From NCBI GenBank assembly GCA_037178975.1, contig JASJZH010000004.1:9610001-9674000 (forward strand): DNA of 64,000 bases, written 5' to 3'. The position numbers and the translations under genes were made by a program. Below the pieces are notes generated by a model. The model saw only the letters and a list, made by a program, of their open reading frames with translations, had not been told where the DNA came from and searched no databases. The stretch comes from Oscheius tipulae. Taxonomy: Eukaryota > Nematoda > Chromadorea > Rhabditida > Rhabditidae. Shown here in pieces: positions 42,440-53,033 of this stretch (its first letter is position 1; every line of letters starts with the position of its first letter).

Positions 42440-45018
42440 ATGCTGTTTTTTTATGCGGCAGCTGCTTTTTTGATTGGATCTAGTTTGGCTTCCTCTTTAT
42501 CAGCAAGAATAGACGAGGACGGACTAAATCTTTTCACAGAGATTGATAGAGAAGTTGTAGGTCTTTTTGTCGGCGTTCTCTCAGATAACAATTGCTCCCA
42601 TCTTGAATAGATTTCAGGCCGAAAATGCCATTCGAACATGGAAAGTAGACTACAAAATTGGTGGGAACCATGTAAGAAACTGCGATTGGCGCACCGTCCA
42701 ACTACCAAAGTAGAATCGCGCTTAGGAAAAAAAGTACTTCCCGACGTTTCAGGGTCAGTACTTCAGTTTCCAATGGGATGTTTAACGTGACTACCCAAGG
42801 CGGTATGATCACAACTCGCTGTCACATAGTCATCAAAATTCCGCTGGTATTACAAGAATAATATTTTTTTAAATATAGTTCTCAATAGGGAAAGATTGGT
42901 GGAGATGTAGAGCTCTTATTGGGCGGCTTAAATACCGCTATCAGTTTGCGAGCGAGCAACATAACAGGAGAGGCCGAAGTCGCGTCATGTAAAGCAGTTC
43001 TCGGTGCCCTGGACGTTCAGTTAGTGGTCTACAGAGGGAAGGGGGGTCAATTTACGCCACATTTCTGGAAATGGTCTTTTTACCCCCGCGGGGGTAGAGC
43101 GACCGGGTAAAGTCATCTTTTTCGGCCATAAAATTTCCACAAACCGGTCGTAGTGCAGAATCAGAGGTCTTAAAAAGATTCGGAGATCCTAAAAGAATAG
43201 AAAGTCTTATGAAGAATTGAAGAATGTTGCACAGCCTAGCCCCTTGTACCCAAAACCCTGGTAGGGATGTTATGGCCGAAAAAGGTGTCTTTACCCCCCT
43301 TCCGATCGGTCGCTTTTTCCCCGCGGGGGTAAATAGACGAATTCAAGAAACGCAGGGGTAAAGTTAACCACCCGTCTAAGGATTATTGTTAACAGAGTGT
43401 CTCAGGCGTGTCCATGGTGGAATTGCAATTCACATAGCCAAACAGTTATTCGCTGGAGAAGTGGGAAGGGCTTTTCGACGGGCCTTCAATGACAGAGTGA
43501 GTTTTTGAAGCATGATACGTATTAAAGCACAAAAAAGGACCCCTGCCACTAAAAATCATCTTTACATCTTTTTTTTCACTTTCTAGGCCTTTAAAGTTAC
43601 TGCTCAAAAGATCAGCATCTTTAATAGCTGGCTCTTCCCTGTCACCAAAGATCGCCAGAAAATTTTCACTGTTGAATACGGAGCATTGAAGATAAAACCC
43701 GCTCAGTGAGTGTTTCGGTCCTCCTCTCTTATCTTGCTGGCCTGCAGAAAAGCTCTGGAAGTGACAGCTGATATTGCTTTCCATTATGGAAAGGGACAAA
43801 CATGCAAGGCGGATTTCGAATCAAAGATGGGTAGAGGCTGCTGGGAAACTGTACAGACGAATCTTTTCAGTCAGTTCCGACTCGAAAATGCTGTCGGTTG
43901 GTTTCTCAGAGCCCGTGGCACAATGTCTACTGAAGGCTTCTCATGAATCCAAAAGTCTCTGGTACCGTGTCAACTCAACAGATCCAGAAGTTAAAGACTA
44001 CCTCAGAACAACGTAATTTTTTTTTCTTTGTTTAACCAACAAAATAAACTGGTTTAGATGTGGCACTTTTGAAATCTGCATAGGAAGAATCCTTCCAAAA
44101 ATGCAGGAGAAGTATCCCAACAAGACTGTCGACATAACGATATTCACTTCGAAGTCTCCAGAAATTAGTGTCGTCACGGGCGTTGTAAGGTGAGTGATGT
44201 TGAGAATTTTCTCTTTTACTCGACGCTCTGATTACGCCTTCATGCCGGCGAGGTAACGTCTCGCTTTTTATGTAACTTGCTGCAACCGACAGAGTTCTGT
44301 TCTGACAGAGATGTACTACAACTTTGTAAAACGGCTTTCAGAATTGCTACCTGCTTGGCCGTCAACGTCACTATCAACAGTACACTTCTTTTACAAATCA
44401 GTTAGTCTTCTTTTCCACTTAAACTACCAACCAATTTTCAGACTACAACGTTGTACTGCTGCTACAGAAGCCTCATGTAACAAATAACTACTTCTACGTG
44501 CTTCCGACTTTCAACTACGAGAATATAACAGTCATCAATTCAATTGTCGGATACCCTGGTATCGCGTTAGTCCATGTTTTGAAAACGAACTTACTTTATT
44601 TTTACAGGAAGCGCACTCTATTTGCATTTGCTTTGACATGGGCACTAAACAGCGCAGGTTACAAAATTTGGACCGACGGATACAACGTTTCGGATTATCG
44701 ATATGGGATCTGGCACTTGGGAGGTTTTACCTGTTATATTTGTTGCCTCTGATGGTTTAAGATGCTACGGAAATAAACCTGCTAAAGGGATACGCTTCCG
44801 TTGGATTGGAATTCTCAAACACGACAAGTCTCACCGAAAAGTGGTTGCACTCACCAGGACAAATTCCTAATTATCTCATCTTTGTGGTTACGATATTGTC
44901 CCTGGTTCTGGCTCTGATGTTCCTTCTGTTGCTTGTTGTAGGAAGAAAACTGTACGACGCAATGTTTAAGCGGGAGGACACAGCTCCGCTAATCGAACCA
45001 AATGATGAGGACCAATAA
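42440..45018 (+). CDS. BPI/LBP-like lipid-binding protein with C-terminal membrane anchor (copy 1)
   Basis: About 12 short exons. The signal peptide MLFFYAAAAFLIGSSLASSL opens exon 1 (42440-42556). Exons 2 (42618-42709) and 3 (42753-42846) have the same lengths as in copy 2. The N-terminal BPI-type barrel includes LNTAISLRASNITGEAEVA and SCKAVLGALDV. The C-terminal part includes FNSWLFPVTKDRQKIFTVEY, SVGFSEPVAQCLLKASH and EKYPNKTVDITIF. A final helix YLIFVVTILSLVLALMFLLL is followed by a short acidic tail, ending at 45018. The exon 4-5 junction, which contains a 333-base element, has no donor with the right phase that I can find. Binds lipids by family analogy; topology predicts a membrane-tethered form. 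Confidence 0.65.
43041..43373. mobile_element. MITE-like element with ~95-base inverted ends
   Basis: Left end (43041-43131) and right end (43270-43373) are imperfect inverted copies, including CTTTTTACCCCCGCGGGG, GCGACCG and CTTTTTCGGCCATAA. About 140 bases of unique sequence lie in the middle. It sits in an intron of the BPI-like gene and is absent from the paralogue. Confidence 0.8.
44225..44340. repeat. Copy of dispersed motif R3
   Basis: GAGATGTACTACAACTTTGT followed by AAAAC, within an intron of the BPI-like gene; compare 48253 in the paralogue's equivalent intron. Confidence 0.45.
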
Positions 45019-45542
45019 TAAAACTTTGATATTAAACCTGGCTTGTTTTCAATTTTTTGCAAAAAGACAAAACGGCATGCTTATCTCGAGCTTGTTAATC
45101 ACATCAGCCAGAAAGATAAAGAAGAAGAGATTCCAAATGGGACTAGGGGTCAAACTATGTATTACTCATAACAAAACGACGCCAAGGGGTTGTGAATGAT
45201 GTGCAAATTGTCATCATTGATGAAATTGAAGATCTTCCCGGAGAAGCAATCATTCTTCCCAAAGTTGCAAATGATATGTGATAAACATTTTTTTTCCATT
45301 TAGTCAAGCGTTTAGAGTTGCATCTGAAAAGCTCTTTTAAGTAGAGAAAAATGATTTTTTAAATATAGTAGGGTTTATTCTGGATGTTCTTCTGCTTTGT
45401 ACCTGTTAGTTTCCCGTTTAATTTCTTCTTCCCACTCCTGATCAGTAGTTTTGTTACCCCACTTTTGTTCTATTCCATCTTCTCTTCCCGCACACTTTGA
45501 CTTGCTTATGGCTATATTTTGTTTTAAGTGATATCTCAAACC

Positions 45543-46075
45543 ATGGCAGTCCATACAGCCATTGGAATAGATCTGGGGACAAGCTACATTAGAGTAGCAG
45601 TTTTTCAAAACGAACAAGTAGAATTTTTAACTGATGAAACTGGTACAGAAACGCTAATTTTGTCTCGAAAGTATCATTTTTCAGGTCGCAGCAACATAAT
45701 ACCTTCATATGTGGCATTCACCGAACGTTTTAGACATGTTGGAGAGTCGGCAAAAAAACTGGCGGAAATGAATGTGCAGAACACAGTGTATGGTACGCTT
45801 CTAATCCATCTAAATGCATTTTAACAGGTATACGACGATCGATTGATCAAAAATACAGTGTCAATCCTGGTCACATCGTAATGGGTGGCTGTGAGCACTC
45901 TCTATGTCTGAGTTGTACGTCTGGCAATCCAGCCACCGATTGTCCAGAATGTCGTCATGCTAACAGTTTTGGCTCTGATCAATGTACAAGAAACTTTCTC
46001 GCCGAACATATGGCCGAGTTGATCAATGCCCACAACCGCACAATCGAAGGAAATGAAGCGAACATCCCTGCTTAA
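45543..46075 (+). CDS. Chimeric HSP70 N-terminus / half RING finger protein
   Basis: Three exons (45543-45642, 45685-45792, 45828-46075), introns of 42 and 35 bases, phases consistent, 151 residues. Residues ~5-85 match the start of the HSP70 ATPase domain: AIGIDLGTSYIRVAVF (phosphate loop), SNIIPSYVAFTERFRHVGES, MNVQNTVYGIRRS. Instead of the rest of HSP70 the chain continues GGCEHSLCLSCTSG...CPECR, which is the second half of a RING finger (C-x-H-x2-C-x2-C...C-x2-C). The first Cys pair is absent. The HSP70 part cannot be an ATPase and the RING cannot bind both zincs as usual. Either a young chimera or a fusion of debris. Confidence 0.6.
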
Positions 46076-46284
46076 AGGACGTTCTCCAGCAGCCTTTCTC
46101 TTCTTCAACCTTTATTATTGTGTAAACTCTCCTAATTGACATACGAGTGAGTCAAATGTTGTCCCACGTTAAATTGTGCGAGTTCTCCAATGTAAAAACT
46201 TCTCGTTTTCTCATCATTCTAGGTTTTAGTTGATTTCTTTAAAAACATAATGTTTTGCATTATTTGCCCTTGTCAATCCTCGCT

Positions 46285-46570
46285 TTGAACCAGGGACGAC
46301 AGATGATATTCTTGATTTTGTAGCCATGATTTTTGTGATCATACACTAACAAATACGTCTGTTCGACTTGTCCGTGACGCTCCATCCTACAAAGGTCTTC
46401 AGTACCTTCGTCCTTCTCGTGGTTCATCTTTTTGCAGTTTGTATTTGAAAGGCCCTCAATGGGAAAAATCAAGCTATTTTTGATGAAAATGGACGTGTCT
46501 GACTTTCTTTTCTTTTTACTGCTAGACTTTTTACATGCATTTAAAAAATGATGTACCATTTTTCTAAGTT
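46285..46570 (+). pseudogene. Relic of chemoreceptor first exon
   Basis: The DNA aligns with 50150-50420 (first exon and leader of the receptor at 50189): ATTCTTGATTTT, AACAAATACGTCTG, AAGCTATTTTTGATGAAAAT. Many indels and stops. The opposite-strand frame at 46260-46574 is a shadow of it. Confidence 0.7.
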
Positions 46571-46725
46571 TCATGTTTTGTTGTGATAAAAAAATTCAAG
46601 AATTCCAGTGTTTCACTCCGTATTGCAGAGATCGAGTGAACGATGAGTAAACCATGCTATTGTGGATCACTCGAAGGTGTCAATAATAAAAAGATAAGGG
46701 GCACTTCATCCTCTGAAGAATTACA

Positions 46726-49039
46726 ATGTTCTTGCGCATACTCCTAGTCCTTTGTTTTGTTGACTGGGCAAAAGCTTTTTCTCTCACTGCCCGAATACAT
46801 GAGGGCAGGCTAAAGCTGATCAGTACTATTGGCAGAGAAATTGTGAGTTACTCTCATAACCTTTTTAAGCTTTTTAACTTTATCTGGTATTGAGAAAGTA
46901 GCAAAACTGAAACTTTCAGGCTGAAAATGCGATCCGAACCTCGAATCTCCACCTTGATTATGATTCATACCATATGAGGGACTTTGACTGGCGTAGAATC
47001 GAACTCCCAAAGTGTGTTATAGTCCAAAATGTTAAAATATCTAAACTTTTCAGAACAAACATTTCCGTCACTGATGACATGCTGCATGTGACTGCTGGGG
47101 GAGGCCTTATCACAGCACGCTGTCATGCTGTGGTAACATATAAAGGAGTAAGAGTAACAATATCAGAAGATAGGAGTTTTGCAATTTGCAGTTAAAATTC
47201 GTCTCCTTCTCGAAAGCAGGAGATATAGAGTTCCTCTTGAGCGGGCTTAATACCGCAGTTAGCCTAAGGGCTAACAACGAAACAGGAGAAGTCGAAGTTG
47301 CCTCGTGTCATGCGGATCTCGCTAAAGTGGAAATCCAGTTAGGCTTCTAACAAACGCTGCTAGAGAACATTTCAGGCGTGTTCACGGTGACGCGCTTAAC
47401 CATCTCTTGAACATTCCTGCACTATCTAAATGGCTGGCCAGGCATCTTCGACAAAAGTTCAATGACCTTGTAAGTTGTTTTTCAAATTTGTCGAAATGGT
47501 AACTTTTCTAGGCCTGCAACGTTGCTGCTGAAAAGATCAGCATGTTTAATAGCTGGGTTTTCCCAGTCACAAAAGACCGTCACAAAATATTTACCGTAGA
47601 ATATGGAGCCCTGAAGATAAAACCAGCTGAGTGAGTGTTTATACATTTTTGACTGTTCGATTTGCTATCAGTAATGCTCTGGCGGCAACAGCTGACATCA
47701 CTTTCCATTATGGAAACGGACAGAAGTGCCAGGCAAACTTCAGTCAGAAAATGGGTAGAATTTCGATTTAATTCTTATGCAAAGAATTTTCAGTCACTTC
47801 CGAGTTAAAAGTGTTAGCCGTGGGATTCGCTGAGCCCGTGGCACAGTGCCTATTGAAAGCCTCTCACGAATCTAAAAGCTTGTGGTATCGTGTAAATACA
47901 ACAGACCCAGAAATTTCGAGCTACTTTCGAACAACGTATGTGTAATACAGCACTCAAAGTTTATGAACTCGTTCAGGTGCGCATTGCCCAAAGTTTGTAT
48001 CGGACTAGCCTTGCCCGAAATGTCAGAGAAGTACCCAAACAAGACTGTGGACGTCATGATCTTCGCTTCGAAAGCTCCGGAAATCAACGTTATCTCTGGC
48101 GTTGTGAGGTTGGTGGCACTAAGAACTTGTTTTTCAAACATTGACGGTATTTTTTGTGACACAGCTTAAAACAAAAGAGTCGTTCTCGTACTTAATCGGA
48201 GCATCCATAGAGGGGTCAGTAACAGGCGCGCAGTTTTCCGTTTCATCTGATCGGCCCTACAATTTTGTAAAACAATGTTTTTTTTAACAAAAGTTTCACA
48301 CTTATATTCAAACTTTTTTTCAGTATCGCTGCCTACACAACCTTCAATGTCACCATCAATTCGACCCTTGTCTGCCAAATCAGTAATATTGTACCGTTTC
48401 TAAGGTCATTCAAATTTCAGACTTTGACGTCGTGATAGACCTGCAGAAGCCATACTTCAAAAACAACCATTTTTACTTGCTTCCAACTGTCAACTACGTC
48501 AGTTTGAAGGTCGTTAACTCTATCGTTGGCTATCCCAACATTTGGTAAGTTTATAAGGTTTGCGTTAATTCATTATTAGGATACGCTGGCTTCCCCCTTG
48601 GGTGCTAAAATGGTTGCTGAACAACGAAGGATACAAATTTTGGCTTGATGGATACAATCTTACAAACTACCACCACGGTAGCTGGCATATCGGAGGTTTT
48701 GTAGTTTTTGGCCCTAACACTCTTGATTCAGATACCACGGAAATCAATCTGTTGAGAGGATACGTAGATGTTGGATTGGATTTCTCTAACGAGACATTGG
48801 TAACCGAGAATTTGCACAAACCAACTGGGTATCTTCCCTACTGGCTGATGGCCTTACTTTTTTGCTTGAATGGATTATCCTCAATACTTGCTGTTATTTT
48901 TCTCTTGTCATTATTTTTCACTGGCGTTGTTTTCCTTCCTGGCTTGGCCCTTAGATGGTGGCACGCCGCACCAAACCAAGAGGAAATTGCGTTGCTTGAA
49001 CTGGACCGAAAAAACGAAAATAAACTATATGACCAATAA
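46726..49039 (+). CDS. BPI/LBP-like lipid-binding protein with C-terminal membrane anchor (copy 2)
   Basis: Tandem paralogue of the gene at 42440. Exon 1 46726-46842 (MFLRILLVLCFVDWAKA signal peptide), exon 2 46920-47011, exon 3 47054-47147, exon 4 from 47192 (LKFVSFSKAGDIEFLLSGL, ETGEVEVASCHADL). Later exons give RVHGDALNHLLNI, FNSWVFPVTKDRHKIFTVEY, AVGFAEPVAQCLLKASHESK, EKYPNKTVDVMIF and IDLQKPYFKNNHFYLLPTV. The last exon reads WLLNNEGYKFWLDGYN to a helix around LNGLSSILAVIFLLSLFF and the tail ENKLYDQ. A 36-base intron near 48692-48727 (GT..AG) is divisible by three and stop-free, so it may be retained. The exon 4-5 junction (47330-47376) lacks a normal GT donor. Roughly 550 residues. Confidence 0.7.
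48205..48285. repeat. Copy of dispersed motif R3
   Basis: GCGCAGTTTTCCGTTTCATC, then CCTACAATTTTGTAAAACAA, in an intron of the BPI-like gene. Confidence 0.45.
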
Positions 49040-49089
49040 CAGTCATGTTCTTTAATTTTGCCTGAAGCAGTACTGATGATTCCTGTCTA

Positions 49090-49245
49090 TCATCTAACCT
49101 AAAGCACGATGGTATCTATGGTTGACTTTTTCTTTGTTTGTCTGATTGTCCGTGGCCACGAAACAAAAGCAAAGCAAAAAGCTGTACATTGTGTTGAAAA
49201 TTGTTGTAATTGAAATGGGCACTAACTCACAAAGATGACACCTTT
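49090..49245 (-). repeat. Dispersed repeat family R2, copy
   Basis: Read on the minus strand: GTGCCC-ATT... AAAGCTG... TTTGCTTTTGTTTCGTGGCC, ACGGACAATC, AAGTCAACC. Follows the stop of the BPI-like gene by about 50 bases. Confidence 0.7.
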
Positions 49246-49365
49246 GACCAACTACTTTTTAACCTTGAAAGGCTTTTGAACTTTCAACTACTTTCTACCA
49301 CCCACGTTTTTCCAAACTCAAGAAATGGCGTTTACATAAAAAAAGCACGAATATAGAAGGCCAGT

Positions 49366-49396
49366 AGCGGCGTCGCCAGACGGCTGAGCCGGCTAG
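49366..49396 (+). mobile_element. Helitron-like 3' terminus (hairpin plus CTAG)
   Basis: GGCGTCGCCAGACGGCTGAG then CCGGCTAG followed by T. Closely matches 4566-4599. The body of the element upstream is not defined; probably a non-autonomous copy. Confidence 0.55.
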
Positions 49397-49503
49397 TTTT
49401 GTTTAAAAGCAGCACGGGCGTGTCTCCCCCGTACTGTCTCTGTGCGCCTTACAAGAAACTTTCGGTCACAGGGTTGCTCCGTTTGCTCTCAAACAACTCA
49501 CTA

Positions 49504-50061
49504 GGGAAGGGTTTTAGTTGGCCGCGGGATACCGAAACGAGGTAGATGCCATTCGAAAGGACATGACGATGTTTCCCAGATTTTCTGCTGCGGAATGGAT
49601 GTCTGCTGTCCTCTGGAGCTTTTCCCGTTTCCAGATTTTGAGTTGAATTTGCGCCCTTGGAGTTGGATATCCAACTTCTTTCAGCACAGGTGATCAAGTG
49701 GTGCAGAGCCTGTAGTCAATTTCCAACGTCCAGAGGCACCTAAATTTGAACGCTGATGGCACAGTATATGCGCGCGGAGAAAAAAAATCCAAATTATTGA
49801 ATTTTCTCTATTTTCCGCACACTTTTTACAAATTTCTGACTGTGTAACCGAATTCTAGACATGCATAAACCTACTTGACAACAAATTTAGGGGAAATATC
49901 TGAGAAAAGCGTTGAAAATGGCCAAAATATGTGAGCTGAGCCCCATTTTCGGCTTCCACGCTTTTTTTAGGCGTTTTTTTTTTTTGGAAGATTTTCCTAC
50001 AAAATTGCTGTCAAGTAGATTTTTTCGTTTCGGTATCCCGCGGCCAACTAAAACCCTTCCC
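49504..50061. mobile_element. Inverted-repeat element flanked by TA
   Basis: 558 bases with ends GGGAAGGGTTTTAGTTGGCC (left) and the exact inverse on the right. The terminal repeat is about 37 bases, extending to GCGGGATACCGAAACGA. TA at 49502-49503 and 50062-50063. No coding capacity. Inner sequence AT-rich with T-runs. Confidence 0.85.
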
Positions 50062-50188
50062 TAGTCAGAAGGCCTTGACATGCTCAAATAGTAGATCTTG
50101 TACAATTCAGTTTGATCCTTGCCATCATTTCGAAAGCAGGTGAAATTCTTGATTTTCAGCCGTGATTTCTGAGATCCTACATTAACAA

Positions 50189-51305
50189 ATGCGTCTGCTT
50201 GACTCACCCGTGAGGCTCTATTCTATAAATGTCTTTAGTGCGTTCGTCCTTTTCGTAATTTTACTCTCGACAGTTTGTATCTGGAACGCCTCTAGCGCAA
50301 CAATGGGAAAGTTCAAGCTATTTTTGATGAAAATGGCCGCGTCTGACATTCTTTTCACCTTACTGCTCGAATTTTTCTACATACCAAACTTGTTATTCCC
50401 AATTCCAGCTGCCGAAGTCTGTGGCCTGGGCAAGTTTTTCGGACAAACTGGTGCCAAAGTGACTGTAGGTTTGGTCAGACAAATATTATATTTTTTTTCC
50501 CAGCACATCTCCACTGTTATGGCAGGAGCATCCTCATTGGTTTCTGTTCTCGACTGCTGCATTTTTCGTGCTTTTCTTTTCTTCAAAATGGAAGCGAGTC
50601 TGGAGAGCTTCTCAGGAAGACGGTAAGGTTCTTATTCTCAGTATTGATTCCAGGCGAGACGGTAGTTAGAATATCATGGTAAATATCTTCAGAGGAGTCT
50701 ACTACGTCGTGGTTGGCCTTATCATTGAAACTATGTTCATTTCTCTTGTCTGCTGGGTAAACGCTATGACTGAGGTTGACCTCGTTGCTTATATGAAAAG
50801 ACATAGCCTAAAACTAGATGGGTTTGATTTCAACACTCCATTCTACGGGTTGGACACTGACCGACACATAGTTCGAATCAGCGCAGCCATAGTTGGAATT
50901 TGGATATTTGGTGTGGAATTCGGAAGCATTTTACTGACATTCTTGGTTAGGAGAAAGATCAACGAGACCAAGTGTTCCATGTCGAGAGAGACACTTCGAA
51001 TGCAGAGAAGTCTAAATAGGATCCTTCTGGCCCAAGCTGTGGTGCCTGGCATCGCCGTGTCTCTTCCAGTCTCCGTCCAAATAATAGGAGCTTGTTTGCC
51101 TGGAGACACGTGGATTCAATCCATTTGGGTAATGTGGCCTTCTGAAATGATCGTGGCTTCTTATCCATTGGCCAATGCGGTCTTCTGTATCTTGTTCATG
51201 AAACCATATAGAGCATATTGCAGAAGATTAATTAGCAGAGTCGTTCCCTGCGTTCAGGAATACGCAGCCTCTTCAGTCATAGCATCCATTGTCTGGTGTT
51301 TGTGA
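50189..51305 (+). CDS. Srh/Str-like serpentine chemoreceptor
   Basis: Three exons (50189-50464, 50504-50622, 50693-51305), 335 residues, consistent phases. Motifs shared with the receptor at 40629: ATMGKFKLFLMKMAASD, PNLLFPIPAAEVCGLGKFFG, SVLDCCIFRAFLFFKME, KRHSLKLDGFDFNTPFYGLD (second extracellular loop), KINETKCSMSRETLRMQRSL, NRILLAQAVVPGIAVSLP and the helix-7 end CILFMKPYRAYCRR. No lesion seen. Introns are fewer than in the 40629 gene (two were lost or gained). The 3' end overlaps the last frame of the opposite-strand receptor at 51273. Confidence 0.85.
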
Positions 51306-52310
51306 AAACCAATTTGTGAAAGTATAAGAGCGGCTAAAAACTGCAATATCCAAGAAAATGAATAAACTAAGCCTACCGATATCTTCTCCAAACCTCGCTA
51401 TCAGCCCCTGGTTGAAGGTGGTTGCCATCATAAGCAGCACTGGAATTACAAAAAGCACAATCGGATTCAAAATTTGAAAAATCAGTGACTTCAGCAGCAT
51501 TTTATGAAGGCGAATAGTGTTCTCGCTCAAGTTGCGATTGTTTCTTATTTCTGTTTGAATCTAAACCGGAATAAATTTGTAAACAGAAACTAACATACAC
51601 GAACAATTGCTTTTAAAATAAGAGTAAAACAAGCTAAGGCAACCACGACCACGTAAACGCAAAAAATTCTGAATGGCTGCATATTTTCATCAGCCACCGC
51701 CGGGGCGTAGTTTGAATTGTAGGGTATTTTCGACTAAAATTATACTGCTTCCTAAAAAAAAATACGAGTTGCTTACCGCTTCCAGAAAGCGATGATAACT
51801 AGAGATAGTCAAGGTTGCTTCGCTGAGCATGGGGTATAACCCTATGCATAAAATGGTCACTATTCCTATTTGTACAGCAGTCAGAATGCCACTTAGATAT
51901 GTCTTTGGGAAGCCCAAAAGAGCATACTCTCGCCAAACAAAACTAAAAACCAAAGAGAGGCCAGATAGAAGTATACTGACACAATAGATAAACTGAAACG
52001 GGATCTTAAACAATGGCATACGAAATTCACTAACCAAAACAATATTTCCAGAAGCAGGATATAGAACTCCCAGTAAACCACGATATTCAAAAGATACTGC
52101 TTTATAGATAATTGTTGGGTATAGAATTAGACAGTCGATAAAATCGAATTGGTAGAAAGAAAGCTGTGTCTTTTTAATTAGAGAACTTCTGTGAGACTTA
52201 CACTAGTGCCAATAATCACATATTTGTAGTGGTTCATAGTGGAGGGACTCTTATTCAAAGTAATCCATATTAGTGCAGCTGTAAAAAGTGTGGAAGGAAG
52301 AGCTAGTTAG
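51273..52310 (-). pseudogene. Srh-type chemoreceptor, probably 3'-truncated
   Basis: Minus-strand exons with matching phases: about 52306-52202 (ALIWITLNKSPSTMNHYKYV, the KSP-x2-M-x2-YK hallmark after helix 1), 52163-52035 (CLILYPTIIYKAVSF), 51992-51777 (FVWREYALLGFPKTYLSGI), 51733-51599 (MQPFRIFCVYVVVVALACF) and 51560-51377 (NTIRLHKMLLKSLIFQILNP, the helix-6 LHK..L..Q..NP pattern). The expected helix-7 exon with its S-x-H and P-Y-R is missing. The possible last exon (from about 51336 to 51273) encodes an unrelated 20-odd residues antisense to the receptor at 50189. The first exon was not identified. Confidence 0.65.
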
Positions 52311-52319
52311 GCTGGTGAA

Positions 52320-53030
52320 AGCCAGCATGGTATAGATGGAAATCAGCGGAAGTCGGATTGCATTGAGGCGTAACCGTTCACAATGTGATTTTCTAATAAA
52401 ATTCGCCTAATAAAATAGAAGTGAGCTATAACTTCTTTATATCTCAGAGCAATTTTCTACCTAAAGAATGGTCCTTTTAAACAAAAAAGAATTTTTCTCA
52501 TTGGAAACTCAATGAGCAGCAAAAGGATGCAACTACGTGTTAATGTCTACGAGCTTCACCGTCGTATGTGTAAAATGTAATGTATGGAAAATCTTCACAG
52601 AAGTTCGGGTAAAGTCTACCATCGAAGCTATCTACATCACGTTCCCTTGCAAATCTTCGGAAAATATGTTGTTTCTGTAGTTACGTTCATCTTACTGGAA
52701 CGATTTTCGATGGCCATACTGCTTAAAGCGAATGTCTCGCTACGAAACACTTTGGCGCGAATCTACTTTATTTCGCCCAGCAATTCAAAACATTTTTATT
52801 CTAAAGCTCCATGAAAAATGCATTTCTGCCAATTTTTGTTGGCGTTTGTAGCTCCACTACTCTATACTAATACGGAAAAAATGCATACAGGAAAAAAGAG
52901 AATGAAATGATGAAAAGGTCAAAGTCGTTTGGCAGCATACGACATTTGAAAGCCTACAGCAAAACGTAAAAGTCACGAGTAGACAATCTGAAGATATGTG
53001 TCCACTGCACAAGGAATAATGTAACCTTTT
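52320..53030. other. Intergenic, no firm gene
   Basis: A 76-codon plus-strand frame at 52584-52814 (FGKYVVSVVTFILLERFSMA) is hydrophobic and may be receptor debris; not enough to call. Confidence 0.3.
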
Positions 53031-53033
53031 CAG

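Noticed and set aside
46260-46574. 104-codon minus-strand frame rich in Lys
   Set aside because: It is antisense to a decayed copy of the chemoreceptor exon at 50189; the plus-strand alignment explains the sequence.
52584-52814. 76-codon hydrophobic frame as a chemoreceptor exon
   Set aside because: Contains an ILLERFSMA string, but no splice sites or neighbours in phase; too weak to call.
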